The notes below the pieces were generated by a model. It ran no database searches and was not told the DNA's origin. It worked only from the letters and a program-made list of their open reading frames with translations. This document shows, in pieces, positions 10,518 through 19,996 of a stretch of 64,000 bases of DNA (positions are counted from its first letter, which is position 1; every line of letters begins with the position of its first letter). The translations under genes and the position numbers were made by a program. The stretch is from Manihot esculenta. Taxonomy: Eukaryota; Streptophyta; Magnoliopsida; Malpighiales; Euphorbiaceae. Location: positions 31,857,342 to 31,921,341 of the forward strand of contig NC_035172.2 of the NCBI RefSeq assembly GCF_001659605.2. The letters run 5' to 3'.

Positions 10518-12726
10518 TGTAACAGCCCGGAAATCCGACCGTTACCGGCGCTAGGATCCAGATCGGCTTAAGGCCGCCGGGACCCGTAGCAAGCCTACAT
10601 ACCTCCTGTAAACCTGTGGAATCCCATACATAACAACATATACATGATCTGTAAAAATTTTTCTTTTCTCTTATCCAAGCAAAACCTGTGCATGCACAAA
10701 ATCATACATAAACCCCACACTGGAGTCCTCATCAAATACTCCAATGGGGTATCATCATCATACATATCAGCTTGGATAATCATGGTCATTAACATCATTA
10801 CTCATTAAACACTCTGTACATAATGGGGATTCACACACCTCTAGGTCAAGCACTACTAAAATCCTCAATACATCATCAAATCATTCATTACATTACATGG
10901 TCATAAATACTCATTACATCATGTTCATGTCCACTACTATCTATCACAACATCCATGACTTAACTTCACTCTAGCCGACTTCCTGATCTATCCTGTACCT
11001 GCAACTCTGGGGATAAAGGGAGTGGGGTGAGCTACTAGAGCCCAGTGAGCAGAATAATAAAACATCAAATTAAATCATGCTTTCATGTATGCGCCATAAC
11101 ACAAACATTTCACAACAAGGATGAACTTGTCACCATTTAGCCCCTATCTTTCTTACTTATACATGCCGGGGGCGTAGAGCCGTAGCAGGCACACCCGGAC
11201 TTCCATAATCTGTCATAGTGCCAGGGGCGTAGAGCCGTAGCAGGCACACCTGGACTCACATAGGCTATCATGACATACAAGGGCTAATGGATCATTCAAC
11301 ATTCATCCACATCAACAACAAAGTATGCAATGCAACATATTCGTGAATTCTAATGCAAACAACCTAACATATCTCATGGCATTCATGATGCGTGAATCAT
11401 GCTAAAACATTTCATTAATTTGCTTTAAAACTTAAAGTTTATTCCACTCACCTCTGGCTAGCTCTGAAGAGACTCTGAAGCAGCTGGCTCACTGCTGGGG
11501 GTCTCGGTTCCTCGGGTCCGAACCTACACAGGTGGACTCAAATGAGGGACCAAACATACATGAATATGACTCTAAAATACTCCCCAAAAACCCCCTAAAA
11601 CATCCTGAAAACATCACATGAAAACATGCAAGAAATGGCTGAACAGGGCACTTTCGGCGGCAGGTTTGGCGGCCGAAAGTCCCTCTGCAGCCGAAAGTCA
11701 TGCAGGTTCGGCGGCACTTTCGGCGGCCGAACCTCCCAGACAGAGACGAAACTTGAGTTTCGGGGGCAGGCTTCGGCAGCCGAAACTGCCTCCACAAGGG
11801 GGTTCGGCGGCCGAAAGTCACTTCGGCAGCCGAACCTGAGTTTCTGCCGAAGGGCAGAAACTTGGCTCCCTTGTGTCCACAGCCTCCAAAACGCCTCAAA
11901 ACATGCATAAACTTGTTTCTACACATGCATACACATCATACATCACACCTAGGGGTCTCAAACTATAATATACCCCAACTACAACACTTCAAACAACACA
12001 TTTCCAACATACATTGTTCAAATCACAACATAAACCCATAAACCTAACAACAAGCCTAAACATGCATTCTACCCTATCAACTTGCATAAAACTTTCATAA
12101 AACATAAAAGAAGCATAGATCGAAGCTTACCTCTTGAAGATCGAGAGGAAGAACGACCCTAGCTCGGAAAATGGAGGGATTTAGCTCCAAGACTTCCAAG
12201 CTCCAAACTTGCTTGAAAACACTCAAAAACTTTTGTGGAACCTTAAAACTCAAAGAAAATGGTGGGGATTGAAGGAAAAACACAAGATTTGGGAGAGGGA
12301 GGTCGGAAGCTTGCTGTGGCTGAAAATGGGAGAAAACTCTCCCATTTCGGCTAAGTGCCCCTTTTATAGGTGGCTGGCCAGGCCACGTTCGGGGGCCGAA
12401 AGTGCCTCCGCATGCATGCAAGGTTCGGCGGCCGAACTTGGAGTTCGGCGGCCGAACCTGCATTTCCCTCACTCAAAATTTTCGGGCGCCTAAAGTCCCT
12501 CCGAAAGCATGCATGTTCGGCGGCCGAACTTCGGAGTTCGGCAGCCGAACCTGGGTTTTCCTCCAAAGATTTTTCATGCAAAAACTCATTTAATTTCTTA
12601 CTTAAAAACATGAAATACATGAAAACATTTCATAAAATCATAGTTTTACCCTTCTAGAGATTTCCGACATCCGAGGTCCCACCGGACGGTAGGGATTCCG
12701 ATACCGGAGTCTAGCCGGGTATTACA
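10518..12726 (-). mobile_element. Ty3/gypsy solo LTR (Tekay/Del-like), TSD ACAGT
   Basis: A 2209-bp unit starts TGTAACAGCCCGG and ends CCGGGTATTACA. It is flanked by ACAGT at 10513-10517 and 12727-12731. TG...CA ends and a 5-bp TSD mark it as an LTR with no internal region, hence a solo LTR left by LTR-LTR recombination. The related copy at 19997-22276 still has its primer site and shows that the element's own direction is minus. Inside are two clusters of the palindromic word TTCGGCGGCCGAA and variants (about 11644-11851 and 12388-12553). The short frames seen in it are not genes. Lineage name is inferred from the terminal sequence. Confidence 0.85.
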
Positions 12727-12790
12727 ACAGTTTTCAGTATTTTCGATCCAAGATTGGCGTTTCCGATGGAACCTTCATCTTGCGGGGGCG

Positions 12791-12939
12791 TATTAAGGAT
12801 AAAGCCTAGCTCTAACTACTTATCTCTAACTTATTGTATAGCTGTAATTTGTATTCCATATTGTACGCATTCTTAGCTATAACCTATCTATATAAGTGTT
12901 GTACTCTATGCTAATAACATACATACTATTTTTCCTATA
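12791..12939 (+). repeat. 3' LTR of copia element 1
   Basis: Second copy of the 149-bp LTR, followed by the target duplication GAAGT and the resumed LINE endonuclease. It differs from the 5' LTR at two sites (T/G and G/A). Confidence 0.92.
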
Positions 12940-12944
12940 GAAGT

Positions 12945-13130
12945 CACCTTTCCACCAAAATGCTAACCCTCCTGACCTACCTTCTGGGTCTACATAACAT
13001 GAGTTCTCAAACCCCAATCTTCTATTCCAACGGTCCAAAAAGGAGAGCTTCTTCTTGGTCTTAAACAAAAAAAAAAAACTAGGCTTATTTCTTCTGATTT
13101 GCTCCTTAAGAGCATTCATGGTCAAGGGGT
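12945..13130 (-). pseudogene. LINE endonuclease N-terminal half
   Basis: The minus-strand frame from 13125 reads MNALKEQIRR, then LSFLDRWNRRLGFENSC and GRSGGLAFWW, the start of an L1 AP-like endonuclease domain. It is cut at 12944 by the copia element, whose insertion adds foreign codons to the visible frame. The rest of the domain is at 7936 and below. A poly-A run at about 13068 (plus strand) shifts part of the N-terminal reading. Confidence 0.8.
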
Positions 13131-13709
13131 TGCCAAAGCCCCTGACAATTCCAACATATAATTGTCATGGTGACTTGGGTGGCTTAAGGCTAGCCACCGA
13201 AGCCTCAGTGCCTCCGCTATCTGAAAAGGGACCCATTGATAAGCTTTCCATATTGAGAACTTGATTCTTTAACCCCTCTTCTGATAAAGCTAAAAACCTT
13301 TGATAAACAGCTCTATGGGCGAAAGATTTAACATTGGGCTGTTTGATTTTTGGTTTATTAGAATGTTTAGGAGGAGGTGATTTAAGGCTCTGAATGTCTG
13401 GGCTTCCCGAAACTGGGTCTGAGGGAGGATTACAAATGGATAATTCAGAGAGAGTTAAGGTTGGATTGCTAGGTGGGATAAAGATCGGTTTACCAGAAAT
13501 TTGTGCCCAAAAGAAGCCCAAAAGAGTAGTTAAATGATCCCAATTCGGGAGAACAAACTTATTTACCTCTATCTTTGATTTCTTCCCATCCAAGCCTTTT
13601 TCTTCTGAAGCCTTTCTTTTCCCCTCCCGAAGGTTCATTGAACCCTCAGCAATAACACTAATAGAGGAAGAGTTGTATTAGACAAATGATCTCTTTGGAG
13701 GATCTTGTA
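13131..13709 (-). pseudogene. LINE ORF1 C-terminal part / ORF1-ORF2 junction
   Basis: A 157-codon minus-strand frame (13638-13165) encodes a charged, Pro/Ser-rich, low-complexity sequence (KRKASEEKGLDGKKS, then SPPPKHSNKPKIKQP) typical of the variable C-terminal tail of plant LINE ORF1 proteins. It lies between the zinc-knuckle part at 14935-15375 and the endonuclease start near 13125. The fold-back element at 13710-14817 separates it from the rest of ORF1. Confidence 0.65.
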
Positions 13710-14817
13710 TGTAACAGCCCGGACGTGATCCCCGGCACTGTTACCGCTCACAGCCCGTGACCTTCCTCTGGGCCTAGCCACTGTGAGCAGCTCTTAACAT
13801 CCCTTCACCCTCACGGGTTCCAGGCAGGATTTGTCCCCTTGGGTTCTCGTCAAACGCATCCTTCCCCAAGTGGATTTGGCCCAAATTTCCCTTAGGAAAT
13901 TAGGTCGCCTCCCTCACTGCTCGAACCCTTGACCTCCCACTTTAAGGGAATAGTCTGGTGAGAGTGAGTACCAGTTGTTCCAGTACAATTGGTACTCACT
14001 CTCACCAGACTATTCCCTTAAAGTGGGAGGTCAAGGGTTCGAGTAGTGGGGGAGGCGACCTAATTTCCTAAGGGAAATTTGGGCCAAATCCACTTGGGGA
14101 AGGATGCGTTTGACGAGAACCCAAGGGGACAAATCCTGCCTGGAACCCGTGAGGGTGAAGGGATGTTAAGAGCTGCTCACGACGCCAGTGGAAAGCCCGA
14201 GGTGGCAAGAGGCCAGGCGAGGGATAGCCCTGGGCCGTGAGCGGTAACAGTGCCGTGCGTTTTATGTAACAGCCCGGCCCCGTACGACCGGCCCTGTTAC
14301 CGCTCACAGCCCGTGACCTTCCTCTGGGCCCAGCCACTGTGAGCAGCTCTTAACATCCCTTCACCCTCACGGGTTCCAGGCAGGATTTGTCCCTCGGGGG
14401 AGCCATTACGGCCCGCCCTAGCCCGAGTGGATTTGGCCCAATTCCTTCCTCTGGGAATTAGGTCGCCTCCCCCACTGCTCGAACCCTTGACCTCCCACTT
14501 TAAGGGAATAGTCTGGTGAGAGTGAGTACCAATTGTTCCAATGGCACAATTGGTACTCACTCTCACCAGACTATTCCCTTAAAGTGGGAGGTCAAGGGTT
14601 CGAGCAGTGGGGGAGGCGACCTAATTCCCAGAGGAAGGAATTGGGCCAAATCCACTCGGGCTAGGGCGGGCCGTAATGGCTCCCCCGAGGGACAAATCCT
14701 GCCTGGAACCCGTGAGGGTGAAGGGATGTTAAGAGCTGCTCACAGTGGCTGGGCCCAGAGGAAGGTCATGGGCTGTGAGCGGTAACAGGGCCGGTCGTAC
14801 GGGGCCGGGCTGTTACA
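13710..14817. mobile_element. Composite fold-back element, TSD TTGTA
   Basis: Two palindromic units lie head to tail. Unit B (14265-14817) has arms 14265-14536 and 14546-14817, 272 bp each, almost perfectly complementary, with a 9-bp spacer. Unit A (13710-14264) is a similar but more diverged palindrome whose right end is altered and lacks the terminal word. TTGTA flanks the pair at 13705-13709 and 14818-14822. Each intact end is TGTAACAGCCCGG, identical to the start of the solo LTR at 10518. Each arm has a Pol III B-box-like GGGTTCGAGC. The mirrored frames in the arms are not genes. It is inserted in the LINE ORF1. Confidence 0.85.
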
Positions 14818-14822
14818 TTGTA

Positions 14823-15739
14823 CTTTTTGCGCTTTGCCACTTTAGCAATAGGATAGGGTTTATGAGCAAAAGTCGTCAATTGGGATAGCAGAGGTTCAGA
14901 AGTGATGGACCAACGGCCTACTTTCAGGATCCTTCTATTTACCTCCCTCAGAAGGGTGAGGATTTTGCTTAGGCTTAGCAGAGAATAAATCCGCTCTCAT
15001 CCATGGACCATATTTCTGGCGTTTCCTTCTATTTTCCTCCCCAACTACTTGAGACACATTCGGACAAACTTGAATTTGATGACCAATTAATCTACACATA
15101 TAGAAAATATCTGAAAGTCTTTCATACAGAAAACGAATTCTTTCCAAAATCCCATTTGCCTTCTTATTAGTGAAACCCTCCAGAAGAGGTTTTGTAACAT
15201 CAACCTCCACACACATGCGCATGCAACACCCAACTGAGACATAATGGTTAGAAGCTAAGTCCACATCTTTCAGGATTTTAAAGAGCTTTCCTATTGTAGA
15301 AGCATTCTGCTTGGTCATTTGGTTGAGTGAAAACCCATGAACTTGAACCCCAAAAACTACTTGATGAGAAATCAATCTCCTGTATATTCAGATGAGGAGC
15401 TCAATCTTTCAGAACAAGAAGATAATTATTGATGGACCAAGGAACCCCTTCCAAAATACGTCGCTTATCTCTTTTATGGGAGAAGGTAAAAATGAAAGAG
15501 TTCTTCTAATCCCTTAGGTTTTCAATTTTAAAATCGAAAGCCGAATTCTAGATTTTTTAAAGGATATTTCTCACATGAATAATAGAGAAAATCTTAGGAG
15601 AGATAATCTTCCCTACAAGAATAATAGATGAGAGGGTTTCAGCTGCTTGATTGTCAGTTTGTAATTCAAGAGTTATATCTTCCCATGAAAAATGGGTGGT
15701 TTTAGAACAAAGATCATTAATGGCAGAGAGATTATCCAT
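14823..15739 (-). pseudogene. LINE ORF1 (nucleic-acid binding, zinc-knuckle type)
   Basis: The likely start is the ATG at 15739 (MDNLSAINDLCSKTTHFSW), the usual N-terminus of plant L1 ORF1 proteins with a DUF4283-like domain. After a frameshift the frame 15375-14935 gives VHGFSLNQMTKQNASTIGKLF, VDVTKPLLEGF and a decayed zinc knuckle (YMCRLIGHQIQVCP, where a C-x2-C-x4-H-x4-C pattern is expected). ORF1 protein coats LINE RNA. It is broken by a frameshift, by stops and by the fold-back element. Part of it (15296-15674) is copied at 1837-2216. Confidence 0.8.
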
Positions 15740-16440
15740 AAAAGCAAGAGATAAAGCAACACAAAGAGAGACAACAAAGGAGAGCAAGAGAGTTCTTCTA
15801 ATCAGATGAGGAGCTAGCCTCTTGATTTTATTTTCGTTATACATTTTAAATCCATTTCATCCGTCTTATCATATTTTTAAAATTAAATTACGATATAGTT
15901 CTTATATATTGTATTTATTGACAATTCGTCATTTAATTTTACAATTATTCATAATTTCAGTTATTAATTTTATTTATTTTTCTTTTTTCTTTTACAAAAG
16001 GGAGAGAATTATAGAGTGAAAGAGACAAAAAGAGAAGAAGAAATGAATATGAGGATGAAATTGTAACAAATTTTAAATTGATAAAGTTTAAATAGTAATT
16101 TAATTTTACAATGAGCTGAAAAGATGAATGAAATAACTTAAAATATGTGATATAAGTAAAATTAAGAGATTAAAAATAATTTAATTTCTAAAATATAAAA
16201 ATTAAATTTGTAAGGGCTAAATAATAAATTTACCATTAATTAATCACACTTGGCAGAAACTTCAGCGAGAAAGGAAAGATCTGTAAAGAAGAATATTCTG
16301 TGTTCAGTTTGCTTCCTTCCCTGCCGTGGCTGTCCTTTCCCTTCCTTTAATACAAAAAAGAAAAAAAGTTCACTACTTTCTGACTTTGTCACTATAGATA
16401 CGGCTGAAATATAAGGGCAAGTTAAGATTTATTATAATAA
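15740..16440. other. LINE 5' UTR edge and AT-rich spacer
   Basis: 15740 to about 15840 is probably the LINE 5' UTR. The remainder is AT-rich single-copy-looking DNA with no frame or motif I can assign. Confidence 0.5.
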
Positions 16441-16447
16441 AATAAAA

Positions 16448-16890
16448 TAAAATAAAAAGCGATGACCGCTGGACCTCACACTTCAGTATAAAACCTCTTG
16501 ATCCAAAAGTCCCAGAGCCTCTTCAACGAGCCGACCTGAACCACCCACGGACCCCGTCTTTTCACACCAAGTCTAGCCCGGGACGTAACAAGAGAAAGGA
16601 CAGCAGGTCCAGTCACCTCGCAGCCCTGTCTACAAGCACGCCGGGAGGAATTAAATGGCCGCCTGGCGTGGAGAGATCATCTGACGATTTCGTACGTATG
16701 GACCTATATGACAGAGATCAGTGACACTGTAGCGGAAAGACCGTTAGACATCACTAGCATACAAAATGAAAGGAATAAAGGAGAGATGACACCTTCCCCT
16801 CACCAGAACTTACTCAACCTTTATAACCCCTATTCTCTGTATCTCAGATTATCAATAAGGAACCAATCCCTTTTATTCACTAATGCTGGT
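16448..16890 (+). mobile_element. Possible LTR or repeat fragment
   Basis: A GC-richer block stands out from AT-rich surroundings. It ends in a TATA-like CCTTTATAACCCC (about 16818-16830) followed by CTCTGTATCTC, a layout like the U3-R part of a gypsy LTR. I found no partner LTR, PBS or target duplication, so it may equally be another repeat or a promoter remnant. Confidence 0.3.
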
Positions 16891-17564
16891 GCATAATTTT
16901 CATTTTTTTAAAAAAATGTTTCCAAGCTAAGTGCATATAAATATATATATATATATATATAACAAAATCATTGCACAAGATAAAAGCATAGTCATCGATT
17001 TCTCTTTCCTTAAAACTAGGAACTCGCTCAAAAGCATGAATCTGGAGTCTATCATCTTCCGCGTGCAATAATATATTATTTCCTACAGTCTAGTTGAGGA
17101 TTAAAACTATAATAATTTATGGATACTTTTTGAGATTTGATTAAATCTACAAATTAATTCCTTACTCATTAAATTTTATGTAGTAATTTAATTCCTAACT
17201 TTCATTTTCATTTTCATTTTCATCTAATAAAATAGTTTTGCTGTAAAAAAAATGATATCTTTCCATGAATTAATTATTAACCAATAAATATATAATTTTT
17301 ATTTGTGAAAATAGCAGCTAGAAACTTCATTTTTAAATTTACCATATCTCATTTGCTAACCTGTCAAGCCATAACTCTCCTCTTTTCAAATCCTACAATA
17401 TTGCATTACCCTTTTACCGTTTCACTAATCTTAATTCTATCAAAGCTCTCCTCATCTCCAGATCATTTCACATTTTCACTAACGCTGAATCCACATAGTG
17501 TACCATCTGGTTTCACCACCATCCTCGCTATTTATCGTTTCATTCTCGTAATACAAGTGAAAAT
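16891..17564. repeat. AT-rich spacer with (TA)n microsatellite
   Basis: Contains a short (TA)n tract at about 16938-16961 and repeated CATTTT words at about 17203-17220. No gene seen. Confidence 0.6.
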
Positions 17565-18207
17565 TGATGAAAGTAAGCTTGTTCGCGCCATTTTTCTGTT
17601 AAGCACGTACTCACGTGCTCTGTATGTTTTAATTTGTTAAGAGTCTGTTGCCCACGTATTCTGTAACCCGAGTCTTGCGCGATGTGGCTTCAAGCTCGAA
17701 GTAAATTTCGTTTTCAGTTTGTAATGGTTGATTTGATTCAGTATAAATAAGAATGAAAAGTTGAAACAAGATACAGAGGCTAATTTTTTCAAAAAGAGAG
17801 TTTACACTCTGCATAGAGCAATATTCACATTCTCGTGAGTTTGGGTTGAGAGAGTTGCAGGAGGTCGACAGTCCAGCTACAGTGTTCGCACTTGGAAGAG
17901 GAGTGCTCACACTCGTTAAAGGAGATCAGCTTCTAAGATACGGAGTTATAGGAGTTCGGAGCTCGGCAAGATCTGCTGCAGAGTTACAGGAGTTCGGAGC
18001 TCGGCAAGATGCAGCCGAACTCGGCAAGATCTGCTGCAGAGTTACAGGAGGTCAGAGCTCAGCTAGATCTGCTGCAGAGTTACAGGAGGTCGGAGCTCAG
18101 CTAGATCTGCTGCGGAGTTACAGGAGGTCAGAGCTCGGCTCCCCGTGTTCACTTGCTTTCAAGAGATCGGCTTAAGAGGTTAAAGGAGATCAGCCTCTCA
18201 GTTTACA
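17565..18207 (+). repeat. 5' LTR of copia element 2
   Basis: Starts TGATGAAAG and ends TTTACA just before the PBS. The U3-R part matches the 3' LTR, but the 5' copy lacks about 40 bp present at 24862-24902, where CACGTAC/CACGTGC words repeat. The U5 part carries a 38-bp tandem repeat (17943-18141) that is missing from the truncated 3' LTR. Confidence 0.8.
17943..18141 (+). repeat. 38-bp tandem repeat in the LTR
   Basis: About five units of the type GAGTTACAGGAGGTC...GATCTGCTGCA, with substitutions. The second unit is lengthened by an internal repeat of CTCGGCAAGAT. It lies in the U5 part of the LTR and looks like a minisatellite rather than coding DNA, although a frame stays open across it. 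Confidence 0.75.
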
Positions 18208-18233
18208 CTTGGTATTAGAGTCCGGGACCTTGT

Positions 18234-19333
18234 TTATGCCCAAATACATGCCTCGGCACGAATCATCATCGTCGAGTGCTGTCCATAGTGGGAATGGCGG
18301 CAATGGTGGTCAGACGACAAAAACGGTAGTGAGAGCTCCCGTAAGAGAAAGGGGTGTCTCTCTACAATATCCACTCCTAACAAAGACAAATTATGCGGCT
18401 TGGGCAATCAAGATGCAAGTCTATATGCAAGCTCAAGGTGTTTGGAATGTCGTTGAGTCTGAAGATCCAGTTGATCCTTGTTCAGACCGGATTGCATTGG
18501 CAGCAATCTTTCAAGGGATCACCGAAGACACCCTGTTACAGTTGGGAGTAAAGAAATCAGCTAAAGAGGTATGGGATGCTCTCAAGGTTATGAACCTCGG
18601 TGCAGAGAGGGTCAAAGAAGTACGAGCACAAGCTCTTAGATGGGAGCTCAAAAGCATGAGAATGGAAAATGGTGAGTCTGTCGATGATTTCACTGGAAAA
18701 ATCTCAACTATTGTCAACAAGCTCTAAGCACTTGGAGAAATGGTTAATGAAACGTATGTAGTAAAGAAAATGTTGCGTTCAGTGTCCCCTAAGTATCTTC
18801 AGATTGCCTCAACCATAGAAGAATTCGGGAATCTGTCTGTAAAGACGATTGAAGAAGTAACCGGTTCTTTCAAAGCTCACGAGGAGAGGTTGCGGAGCTA
18901 CGACTCTAGAATAGACGAACATGTGCTACTTACTAAAGGAGAGTGGAAAGCACGAGCTGAGTCCTCAAAAACCAATGAGAAGCATCCGCAGGACACGACT
19001 AGAGGTCGAGGACACAGAAGTGGACATGGTAGAGGACGCGACAGAGGCAGAGGAGGAGGTCGCGGTAGGGGTCGTGGCCCTCCTGGAACAGGCCGAGGTC
19101 AGGATGATGAAGAACAACTCCATCAGAAGTTCAACATTAAAAAGGTCAGGTGTTACAATTGCAACGAATATGGCCATTTTCAATCTGATTGTAAAGCTGA
19201 AAGGAAGAAACAGAATGAGGCACATTTAGTGGAATAATTCAAAGAGGAGTCGACGTTGTTGATGCTAGAAACCAGTGAGATGATTCACATCGGTGAAGAG
19301 AAGGAAGAGGAGCTAATGCTGAATGAAGAATAG
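18234..19333 (+). pseudogene. copia element 2 gag (capsid/nucleocapsid), stops
   Basis: One frame, interrupted by stops at 18725 (TAA), 19235 (TAA) and 19331 (TAG), encodes a copia Gag. It shows YPLLTKTNYAAWAIKMQVYM and VWDALKVMNLGAERVKEVR with LRWELKSMRM, then a Gly/Arg-rich basic stretch and a zinc knuckle CYNCNEYGHFQSDC (about 19150-19193). The start is either ATG 18209 or ATG 18234 in the same frame. Gag would package the RNA. The three stops make the protein unusable. Confidence 0.85.
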
Positions 19334-19996
19334 ATGCATGACTTTGAAGGAGTAGAAACGAAAGGAACCATGTGGTACTATGATATGGGGGCAAGCAATC
19401 ATATGACATGCAACAAGCAGGCCTTAACCGATCTCGATGAAACAGTCAAAGAGAATGTCAAGTTTAGTGATGGTTCTGTCGTCAAGGTAGAAGGCCGAGG
19501 TACTTTAGTATTTCAGTGCAAGAATGGAGATCATTTTAAACTAACAAATGTGTACTACATTCCTCAATTAAGATCCAATATTATAAGTCTTGTTCAACTC
19601 GATGAATCAGTACATTCCTCAATTAAGATCCAATATTATAAGTCTTGTTCAACTCGATGAATCAGGAGCAAAATTGGTGGTGAATGGAGGAATTCTCAGT
19701 TATGACGTAAAGGACAGGTTGATAGCCAAGGTGCACAGAACTGAAAATCGTCTGTATACGATGAGGATGATACAAGCTAAACCGAAGTGCCACTTGACAA
19801 GGTTGTCAGAAAAGTCGTGCCTATAGCATGCACGCTATGGGCACCTTAACTATCAAGCTTTATGCAAGCTTGCACAAGAAAGCATGGTAAAAGGTTTACC
19901 AGAGATAGAAACAGTGAAGTACGTTTGTGAACCCTGTGTGATCAGCAAGCAGCATCGCACAAGTTTCCCGAAAACAGGAGAGTATCAAGCAACTAA
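19334..19996 (+). pseudogene. copia element 2 protease and GAG-pre-integrase region
   Basis: WYYDMGASNHMT is the aspartic protease active site, where the usual DSG triad is DMG, so the catalytic motif itself is changed. At about 19558-19667 a 55-bp unit is tandemly duplicated, which shifts the frame. The downstream frame (19590-19826) continues with RLIAKVHRTENRLYTM and meets a TAG where Trp is expected before HARYGHLN. It then runs to CVISKQHRTSFP (zinc-binding part of integrase). The integrase is cut at 19996 by the gypsy insertion and resumes in frame at 22282. Confidence 0.85.

Larger units (their letters stand above)
7942..12939 (+). mobile_element. Ty1/copia element 1, internally deleted, TSD GAAGT
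   Basis: Paired 149-bp LTRs (7942-8090 and 12791-12939), differing at two positions, begin TATTAAGG and end CCTATA. They are flanked by GAAGT at 7937-7941 and 12940-12944. The PBS follows the 5' LTR directly, and a GCGGGGGCG purine-rich tract precedes the 3' LTR. A solo gypsy LTR (10518-12726) sits between the RNase H end and the PPT. Without it the element is about 2.8 kb. Gag, protease and the integrase core are deleted, so it could not move on its own. It splits the LINE endonuclease. Confidence 0.92.

Noticed and set aside
11489..12657. Many overlapping frames rich in Arg/Pro/Gly/Ala
   Set aside because: They arise from the GC-rich TTCGGCGGCCGAA clusters of the gypsy solo LTR, which stay open in several frames on both strands.
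14297..14785. Two 89-codon frames on opposite strands with nearly the same protein
   Set aside because: They are mirror images created by the palindromic arms of the fold-back element, not genes.
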